In this document: positions 1-4,191 of the stretch, one piece after another
Position numbering within the stretch: position 1 is the first letter of the stretch
Layout: every line of letters starts with the position of its first letter
Source of the DNA: an uncultured Clostridia bacterium
Lineage (GTDB): Bacteria; Bacillota; Clostridia; Christensenellales; CAG-138
Assembly (NCBI GenBank): GCA_937915925.1
Contig: CALGGM010000026.1
Location: 1 to 5,833, forward strand
Direction: 5' to 3'
Length of the DNA: 5,833 bases
Made by a program: the position numbers and the translations under genes
The notes under the pieces: model-generated
Database searches by the model: none
What the model saw: the letters and a program-made list of their open reading frames with translations, nothing else
Told to the model about the DNA's origin: nothing

Positions 1-37
1 AGGGTGGAGAAGCTGTCTGCGAAGCAGACTGATGAGG
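1..37. repeat. Partial copy of a dispersed intergenic hairpin repeat, cut by the window edge
   Basis: A perfect 6-bp stem, GTCTGC (15-20) and GCAGAC (24-29), closes a GAA triloop and is followed by TGATGAGG (30-37). The copy at 1499-1544 has the same layout: a G-rich lead-in, a short perfect stem with a GAA loop, then GGATGAGG. Stem sequences differ between the copies while loop and tail are kept. From memory, elements of this form are abundant between genes in many clostridial genomes. The left half, which should carry the pyrimidine-rich CCTTCCCC-like arm, lies outside the window. No coding potential is seen here. Confidence 0.6.
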
Positions 38-92
38 GGGTGATTCCTCGCACCGACTTTGTGACCTTTCCGTGACATTTCGCGGGACTGCA

Positions 93-121
93 TTGACCGC
101 GGGCATAAGATTTTGTATAAT
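93..121 (+). promoter_or_regulatory. Sigma-A type promoter for the CBS-domain gene
   Basis: A -35 element TTGACC (93-98) and a perfect -10 element TATAAT (116-121) are separated by exactly 17 bases. Transcription should start near 128, giving a leader of about 22 bases that contains only the ribosome binding site. Nothing resembling an operator or riboswitch fits in so short a leader, so strong constitutive expression is likely. Confidence 0.85.
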
Positions 122-136
122 CATACCGAAAGAAGG

Positions 137-144
137 AAAGGAGA
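137..144 (+). promoter_or_regulatory. Ribosome binding site that fixes the CBS gene start
   Basis: AAAGGAGA lies six bases before the ATG at 150. The same frame is open further upstream to a GTG at 72, but that region contains the promoter, so this site identifies the true start. Confidence 0.85.
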
Positions 145-149
145 TTCAT

Positions 150-554
150 ATGAACCTGTTGTTCTTTCTGACGCCGAAGTGCGACGTCTGCGTGCTGGAC
201 AGCGATTTTACGCTCCGGCAGGCGGTAGAAAAGATCAACACGACGGGCAGAAGCGCGGTTCCTGTGATCGACGCCGAGGGGCATTATTGCGGAACGGCGT
301 CCGAGGGCGATCTTTTACGGGCGGTGCTCAAAGAAGATACGCAGAAGGATTGGGAACACGTGCGTCTGATGGACATCATTCGACCGGACTTCAATCCGCC
401 GGTGAGTGCTTTTGCATCGATCGAGGATCTTTTGCAGCGCGCGAGCGAACAGAACTTCGTGCCGGTGGTCGACGACCGCGGCATGTTCATCGGCATCGTC
501 ACCCGAAAGGCGATCCTGCAGCACTTTATGCAGACGCTGAAAAAGCAGGCATAA
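150..554 (+). CDS. Small protein made of two CBS domains
   Basis: This 134-residue protein consists almost wholly of a CBS (Bateman) pair, the module that binds adenine nucleotides or related ligands and usually acts as a cytosolic sensor. CBS1 covers about residues 8-60, with core SAVPVIDAEG (35-44) followed by GTASEGDLL (48-56). CBS2 covers about 73-130, with VPVVDDRG (104-111) and GIVTRKAIL (115-123). The opening MNLLFFLTPK matches what I recall of stand-alone clostridial CBS proteins of about 140 residues. There is no signal peptide, membrane segment or attached effector domain, so it probably acts by binding a partner protein. In CBS1 the usual ligand residues Ser51 and Asp54 are present; in CBS2 Thr118 is kept but the Asp position is Ala121, which may leave one nucleotide site weak. 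The ATG at 150 is chosen because a good ribosome binding site precedes it and the promoter overlaps any earlier start. The gene is monocistronic, with its own promoter and terminator. Ligand and partner are unknown; binding of cyclic di-AMP, as in Bacillus DarB, is only a possibility. Confidence 0.9.
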   Translation: MNLLFFLTPKCDVCVLDSDFTLRQAVEKINTTGRSAVPVIDAEGHYCGTASEGDLLRAVLKEDTQKDWEHVRLMDIIRPDFNPPVSAFASIEDLLQRASEQNFVPVVDDRGMFIGIVTRKAILQHFMQTLKKQA

Positions 555-563
555 CCAAAAACG

Positions 564-600
564 AAACCGCCGTCCGGATCATCCGGGCGGCGGTTTTGCG
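564..600 (+). terminator. Intrinsic terminator after the CBS gene
   Basis: A 14-bp stem, AAACCGCCGTCCGG (564-577) with CCGGGCGGCGGTTT (583-596), has one G-U pair and a five-base loop ATCAT. A short T-run follows (594-597), interrupted by GCG before TTT. The stem begins ten bases after the CBS stop codon. An A-rich stretch on the left side supplies a T-run for the opposite strand as well. Confidence 0.9.
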
Positions 601-626
601 TTTATGGTGCCAAACAACATTTGCCA

Positions 627-655
627 TTGCGCTGTGCATTGGATTATGGTATACT
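627..655 (+). promoter_or_regulatory. Extended -10 promoter for the lipoprotein gene
   Basis: A -10 element TATACT (650-655) is preceded by TGG (647-649), which gives the extended -10 form TGnTATACT. A weak -35 TTGCGC (627-632) sits 17 bases upstream. Transcription would begin near 662, leaving a leader of about 28 bases before the GTG start. The position just after the preceding terminator shows that the lipoprotein gene is transcribed independently. Confidence 0.75.
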
Positions 656-675
656 ATATCTGTCGATCAAAAGAA

Positions 676-683
676 AGAGGTGG
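676..683 (+). promoter_or_regulatory. Ribosome binding site that selects a GTG start
   Basis: AGAGGTGG lies six bases before the GTG at 690. No ATG in this frame occurs between the promoter and the signal peptide. The site therefore decides for the GTG, whose product begins directly with Lys-Arg and a hydrophobic run, as expected of a lipoprotein signal. Confidence 0.8.
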
Positions 684-689
684 TTTTGC

Positions 690-1406
690 GTGATTAAGCG
701 ATTATTGATCTTGCTTCTTGCCGTTTTGTGCTTGTCCACCGTCGCCTGCAATACGGCAGAGGAACCTTTGGACGTTATGCCGACCGAGGAACCTTTGATC
801 GATTCGCCGACTGAGAGACCTTTTGACGCTCCGCCGACAGAGGAGCCTTTGCCGGCGCCTGAAAAGCCGATCCTGTATTTCTATCCCGAGGAGGATACGA
901 TCGTCAGCGCGAAGCTGGAATTGAACGGACAACTGACCTGCACCTATCCGGAACACGGGACGGACGGCTGGGAGAATTATCTTGTTAAGCCGGACGGCAC
1001 GTTGATTTCGCAGGACGGAGGCGAATATTACGCGCTGTATTGGGAAGGCGAAATCGAAGCGTCGATGGATTTCACAAAGGGCTTCTGTGTCGAAGGCAGC
1101 CAAACAGCAGACTTTCTTGCAGAGATGCTGCCGCGTCTGGGACTGAACGCGCGTGAAGTGAATGAGTTTATCATCTATTGGCTGCCGCAGATGCAGGGGA
1201 ACGCCTATAATCTGATCTCGTTCCAGACGGACGCCTATACGGACAATGCAAAGCTGATCCTTTCGCCCGAACCCGATACGCTGATCCGCGTCTTTATGGC
1301 GTGGAAGGCGGTCGATCAGCCGATCGGGATCGAGCCGCAGACGATCGCCACGCCGGAGCGGATCGGCTTCACGGTGGTGGAGTGGGGCGGCTGCAAGGTC
1401 GGATAA
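690..1406 (+). CDS. Putative lipoprotein of unknown function with a Pro/Glu-rich repeat linker
   Basis: The 238-residue product begins with a type II signal peptide: Lys3-Arg4, a leucine-rich hydrophobic stretch (5-15) and a lipobox-like STVAC ending at Cys20. It is therefore probably processed, lipid-anchored and held on the outer face of the membrane. Residues 22-57 form four imperfect nine-residue repeats around PTEEPL, an acidic proline-rich tether that would space the domain from the membrane. The rest (about 59-238) is a single globular domain opening with KPILYFYPEE (59-68). Further landmarks are GWENYLVKPDGTL (93-105), YYALYWEG (113-120), NEFIIYWLPQM (158-168), NLISFQT (174-180) and the closing VVEWGG (229-234). 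I recall clostridial proteins with the same KPxIYxYPE opening and WGG ending, but none with a known role. I see no catalytic motif or metal site. The start is a GTG, supported by the ribosome binding site and signal peptide. The gene has its own promoter and terminator and no functional partner in the window. Confidence 0.85.
   Translation: MIKRLLILLLAVLCLSTVACNTAEEPLDVMPTEEPLIDSPTERPFDAPPTEEPLPAPEKPILYFYPEEDTIVSAKLELNGQLTCTYPEHGTDGWENYLVKPDGTLISQDGGEYYALYWEGEIEASMDFTKGFCVEGSQTADFLAEMLPRLGLNAREVNEFIIYWLPQMQGNAYNLISFQTDAYTDNAKLILSPEPDTLIRVFMAWKAVDQPIGIEPQTIATPERIGFTVVEWGGCKVG
753..860 (+). repeat. Four in-frame 27-base tandem repeats encoding the PTEEPL linker
   Basis: Units fall at 753-779, 780-806, 807-833 and 834-860. 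Translated they read TAEEPLDVM, PTEEPLIDS, PTERPFDAP and PTEEPLPAP. The period is exactly nine codons and the recurring core is GAG-GA(A/G)-CCT-TTG. The units differ by several substitutions, so the duplication is not recent. Such arrays can change length by slippage without breaking the frame. Confidence 0.8.
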
Positions 1407-1449
1407 AAGCGACCGCATTGGTACCCTGAAAAAAGCATTAGTAAAAACG

Positions 1450-1486
1450 AAAACGCTGTCCGGACTCCCGGGCGGCGTTTTTGCGT
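1450..1486. terminator. Intrinsic terminator, probably bidirectional, between convergent genes
   Basis: A 14-bp stem, AAAACGCTGTCCGG (1450-1463) with CCGGGCGGCGTTTT (1468-1481), has two G-U pairs and the loop ACTC. On the plus strand TTTTT (1478-1482) follows and ends the lipoprotein transcript. On the minus strand the stem is followed by TTTTCGTTTTTAC, so it could also end the glnS-gltX-ychF transcript. No other hairpin with a T-run lies between it and the ychF stop. It resembles the terminator at 564-600 in stem and flanks. Confidence 0.88.
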
Positions 1487-1498
1487 ATTTGTTTGGAG

Positions 1499-1544
1499 CC
1501 TTCCCCTTTTATGGGGAAGGGGGACCACGAAGTGGTGGATGAGG
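1499..1544. repeat. Dispersed intergenic repeat with two hairpins
   Basis: The first hairpin pairs CCTTCCCC (1499-1506) with GGGGAAGG (1513-1520) across a six-base loop. The second pairs ACCAC (1524-1528) with GTGGT (1532-1536) across a GAA loop, followed by GGATGAGG (1537-1544). The second half has the same form as 15-37. There is no open frame, no transposase and no obvious target duplication, so this is a small non-autonomous or structural repeat rather than an insertion sequence. It lies within the probable 3' untranslated region of the ychF operon. Confidence 0.7.
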
Positions 1545-1559
1545 TTCCCTTGTTATTCA

Positions 1560-1631
1560 ATGAATTGCGCTGCGCGCATGAATTGACTTGCGGTCATGAA
1601 TTGGCGTTGCCGTGAATTGCGGCAGAGCCGC
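1560..1631. repeat. Array of four mini-hairpins with a constant TGAAT spacer
   Basis: Each unit is (A/G)TGAATT followed by a short perfect inverted repeat with a three-base loop. Unit 1 (1560-1577) has stem GCGC/GCGC and loop TGC. Unit 2 (1578-1595) has GACT/GGTC, with one G-T pair, and loop TGC. Unit 3 (1596-1611) has GGC/GCC and loop GTT. Unit 4 (1612-1631) has GCGGC/GCCGC and loop AGA. In each case the preceding T can pair with the base after the stem, adding one pair (a wobble in unit 3) and leaving TGAAT as the constant linker. Stem sequence and length vary (unit lengths 18, 18, 16 and 20) while pairing and spacer are kept. The array ends one base before the ychF stop codon on the minus strand. 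No coding frame or T-run is associated with it. Confidence 0.75.
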
Positions 1632-1632
1632 A

Positions 1633-2724
1633 TCAAACGTTGAAGAAGAACTCGACCACATCGCCGTCCTGCATGACGTACTCCTTGCCCTCGGAACGGA
1701 CGAGGCCCTTTTCCTTGCAAGCGGCGATCGAGCCGTTTTCGACAAGCGTTTCATACGGCACGACGGCGGCACGGATGAAGCCGCGCTCAAAGTCGCTGTG
1801 GATCTTGCCGGCTGCCTGCGGCGCTTTGGTGCCGTTCGTGATCGTCCACGCGCGAACCTCCTTGGGTCCCGCGGTCAAAAAGCTGATCAGCCCCAAGAGT
1901 CGATAGCACGCTTTGACGAGCTGATCGAGACCCGATTCATGCACGCCCATCTCCTCCAGGAACGCCTGTTTCTCTTCGGGATCGAGCTCCGCGACCTCCT
2001 CCTCAAGTTTTGCGCAGACGGTCATGGCTTCCGCGCCTTCATTCTTTGCGATTGCGTAGAGCGCTTTCACATAGTCGTTCGGCTCGCCGCCGAGGTCGTC
2101 TTCGGATACGTTCGCAACGTAAATGACCGGCTTCGAGGTGAGAAGAAACAGTCCACGGATCGCTTCCTGCTCGTCCTTGTCCGCCTCAAAGGTACGGACG
2201 GGCTTGCCGCTCTCGAGATGTGCGTAGATGCGCTTCAGAAGATCGATCTCCACGAGCAGCTTCTTGTCGCCGCTCTTTGCCATCTTCTGCTGACGGTCGA
2301 TCCGCTTTTCCACGGTCTCCATGTCGGCAAAGATCAGCTCCAGATTGATCGTCTCCGCGTCGCGACCGGGATCGACGCTGCCATCCACGTGCACGACGTT
2401 GTCGTCGTCAAAGCAGCGCACGACATGCACCACGGCGTCGACCTCGCGAATGTGCGAAAGGAACTTATTGCCGAGACCCTCGCCGCGGGAGGCGCCGCGC
2501 ACGAGCCCTGCGATGTCGACGAACTCGATGACCGCGGGCGTGTACTTTTCGGGATGATGCATGTCCGCGAGCACGTCGAGTCGGTGATCCGGCACGCTCA
2601 CCACGCCGACGTTTGGCTCGATCGTGCAGAACGGATAGTTCGCCGCCTGCGCGCCGGCGCGCGTGATGGCGTTGAACAGCGTGGATTTGCCGACGTTCGG
2701 CAGTCCGATAACACCCAGCTTCAT
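1633..2724 (-). CDS. ychF: Ribosome-binding ATPase YchF (OLA1 family, Obg-related)
   Basis: The 363 residues equal the length of E. coli YchF. This Obg-related P-loop NTPase hydrolyses ATP in preference to GTP, binds ribosomes and is linked in other bacteria to translation and stress responses. The P-loop GLPNVGKST is at 7-15 and the G3 motif DIAGL at 70-74. The G4 position reads NVSE (205-208) instead of NKxD, which is the known reason this family prefers ATP. The segment after G3 (RGASRGEGLGN, 77-86) matches the family. A helical insertion covers about 130-195, and the C-terminal TGS domain covers about 280-363, ending DGDVVEFFFNV. The ATG at 2724 is preceded by GAGGAGG, which abuts the gltX stop codon. 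The 12-base gap to gltX suggests cotranscription and translational coupling. It is the last gene of the operon; the bidirectional terminator at 1450-1486 is its probable transcript end. The protein appears intact. Confidence 0.97.
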   Translation of the reverse strand: MKLGVIGLPNVGKSTLFNAITRAGAQAANYPFCTIEPNVGVVSVPDHRLDVLADMHHPEKYTPAVIEFVDIAGLVRGASRGEGLGNKFLSHIREVDAVVHVVRCFDDDNVVHVDGSVDPGRDAETINLELIFADMETVEKRIDRQQKMAKSGDKKLLVEIDLLKRIYAHLESGKPVRTFEADKDEQEAIRGLFLLTSKPVIYVANVSEDDLGGEPNDYVKALYAIAKNEGAEAMTVCAKLEEEVAELDPEEKQAFLEEMGVHESGLDQLVKACYRLLGLISFLTAGPKEVRAWTITNGTKAPQAAGKIHSDFERGFIRAAVVPYETLVENGSIAACKEKGLVRSEGKEYVMQDGDVVEFFFNV

Positions 2725-2730
2725 ATCCGT

Positions 2731-2738
2731 TCCTCCTC
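2731..2738 (-). promoter_or_regulatory. ychF ribosome binding site overlapping the gltX stop
   Basis: On the minus strand GAGGAGGA occupies 2738-2731, six bases before the ychF ATG. Its first two bases are the last two of the gltX TGA codon (2739-2737). Terminating gltX ribosomes would be placed directly on this site, which favours coupled translation. Confidence 0.85.
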
Positions 2739-4179
2739 AGTTCAGCTTATCAAGACCGACATGCAGTCTGCGCATGGATTCCTCGCGGCCCAAAAGGATC
2801 GCGATCTCGATCGCGCCGCCCGGGGTGACCTGCTTGCCCGCAAGCGCGATGCGCACGGGCCACAGCATCGTGCCGTTCTTCATGCCCTCTTTTTCGGCAA
2901 GACCTAAAAGCGCGTCGTGGATCGGCTGTTCCTCCCATGCGGGAAGCGCGTCCAAAGCCTCGATTGCGATCTCCAGAACGTGCTTTGCGATCTCCGGGTT
3001 CGTCTTGCTCTTTTTGTTCGTGAACAGCTCGACGTCGTAGTCGGGCAGCTGCGGGATAAAATCGAGCATGTCCGGGATCTGCGCGAACGTCTCGGTGCGC
3101 TGCTGTAGTATTCTTGCAAGCAGCTCCGCGTGCTCGGCGCTTACGCCCGCCTTTTCATAATAGGGCAGGGCGTATTCGGTGAACTGCTCGGGGGTGAGAC
3201 GGCGGACGTACTCCGCGTTCATCCACGTCAGTTTGTTCACGTCGAAGATGGCGGGGGACTTGGACATGCCGTCCACGGAGAACGCCTTTACAAGCTCGTC
3301 CATCGTGAAGAACTCGCGCTCGTCGCCGGGGTTCCAGCCCAAGAGTGCCACGTAGTTTACGATCGCTTCCTTTAAGTAGCCCTTATTGAGATAGTCCTCA
3401 AAGTACGCGTCGCCGTCGCGCTTACTAAGCTTATGCGTCGCGTCGCGCATGATCGGCGTCATGTGGATGTAGACGGGCTTTTCCCAGCCGAACGCGTCGT
3501 AAAGAAGATTGTACTTCGGCGTGCTCGAAAGGTATTCGTTGCCGCGCATGACGTGCGTGATGCCCATCGTGTGGTCGTCGATGACGTTTGCGAAGTTATA
3601 GGTCGGCATGCCGTCCGCCTTGATGAGGATCATGTCGTCGAGATCCGCGCAGTCGACCGCGATGTGTCCGTACAGCACGTCGTCAAACGACGCCTCGCCG
3701 TGCTCCGGCACGTTCTGCCGGATGACGTACGGCTCGCCCGCATCGAGGCGGCGCTGCACTTCCGCGGGGGAGAGATGCAGACAATGCTTGTCATACTTAA
3801 AGGTCTCGCCGCGCTTTGCCGCTTCCTCGCGGCGCTGGGCAAGCTCTTCCTCGGTGCAGAAGCAGTAGTACGCCTTGCCCGCCTTCACAAGCTGCTCGGC
3901 ATAGGGCAGGTACATGTTCTTGCGCTCGCTCTGCACGTAGGGACCGAAATCGCCGCCGACGTCGGGACCTTCGTCCCACTGCATGCCGATGCTTTTCAGC
4001 GTACGGTAGATCACGTCGACCGCGCCGGGAACGTAGCGCGATTGGTCGGTGTCCTCGATGCGCAGGATGAACCTGCCGCCGTTTGCCTTGGCGTACAGGT
4101 ATGTATACAACGCGCTTCTGAGGTTTCCGAGATGCATATATCCCGTCGGGGACGGGGCAAATCTGGTACGAACTTCCAT
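2737..4179 (-). CDS. gltX: Glutamyl-tRNA synthetase
   Basis: This 480-residue class I aminoacyl-tRNA synthetase attaches glutamate to tRNA-Glu using ATP in the cytoplasm. The HIGH-type signature is HLGN (16-19) within FAPSPTGYMHLGNLRSALY. The KMSKS-type loop is KLSKR (250-254) within THKLSKRDGD. The GluRS zinc site is intact, with Cys106-x-Cys108 and Cys133-x-His135 separated by 24 residues, as in E. coli GluRS. RIEDTD (40-45) and MRGNEYLSSTPK (211-222) are further family landmarks, and the anticodon-binding helical part occupies roughly the last 160 residues. The frame is open upstream to 4320, but that part lies inside glnS and reads as nonsense. The ATG at 4179 is preceded by AAGGAGAT and begins the conserved sequence. 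The gene starts 10 bases after glnS ends. Because glnS is present, this enzyme need not mischarge tRNA-Gln, but the sequence alone does not settle whether it is discriminating. Confidence 0.97.
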   Translation of the reverse strand: MEVRTRFAPSPTGYMHLGNLRSALYTYLYAKANGGRFILRIEDTDQSRYVPGAVDVIYRTLKSIGMQWDEGPDVGGDFGPYVQSERKNMYLPYAEQLVKAGKAYYCFCTEEELAQRREEAAKRGETFKYDKHCLHLSPAEVQRRLDAGEPYVIRQNVPEHGEASFDDVLYGHIAVDCADLDDMILIKADGMPTYNFANVIDDHTMGITHVMRGNEYLSSTPKYNLLYDAFGWEKPVYIHMTPIMRDATHKLSKRDGDAYFEDYLNKGYLKEAIVNYVALLGWNPGDEREFFTMDELVKAFSVDGMSKSPAIFDVNKLTWMNAEYVRRLTPEQFTEYALPYYEKAGVSAEHAELLARILQQRTETFAQIPDMLDFIPQLPDYDVELFTNKKSKTNPEIAKHVLEIAIEALDALPAWEEQPIHDALLGLAEKEGMKNGTMLWPVRIALAGKQVTPGGAIEIAILLGREESMRRLHVGLDKLN

Positions 4180-4183
4180 TCTA

Positions 4184-4191
4184 ATCTCCTT
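4184..4191 (-). promoter_or_regulatory. gltX ribosome binding site overlapping the glnS stop
   Basis: On the minus strand the bases read TAAGGAGATTAG immediately before the AATG of the gltX start. The glnS TAA (4192-4190) thus supplies the first bases of the AAGGAGAT site (4191-4184). This fixes the gltX start at 4179 and points to coupled translation of the two synthetases. Confidence 0.85.

Noticed and set aside
72..149. Upstream extension of the CBS protein to a GTG
   Set aside because: The -35 and -10 elements (93-121) lie inside this stretch, and a good ribosome binding site serves the ATG at 150.
621..655. Alternative -35 element TTGCCA at 622-626 and neighbouring bases for the lipoprotein promoter
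   Set aside because: Its spacing to TATACT would be about 23 bases, which is too long. TTGCGC at 627-632 gives 17.
702..1418. Minus-strand open frame of 238 codons opposite the lipoprotein
   Set aside because: The composition is Arg/Leu/Asp-rich shadow sequence with no start signal. The plus-strand gene has promoter, ribosome binding site, signal peptide and terminator.
1499..1544. Intrinsic terminator for either flanking gene
   Set aside because: The strong hairpin at 1499-1520 is not followed by a T-run on the plus strand. On the minus strand it is followed by GCTCC, and the terminator at 1450-1486 fits better.
1560..1631. A short CRISPR array
   Set aside because: The constant element is only about seven bases, the variable parts are self-complementary and 9-13 bases long, and no cas gene is present.
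1612..2907. Plus-strand open frame of 431 codons
   Set aside because: It lies opposite ychF and the end of gltX, has no ribosome binding site, and its product is an Arg/His/Asp/Leu-rich mirror of GC-rich codons with no domain.
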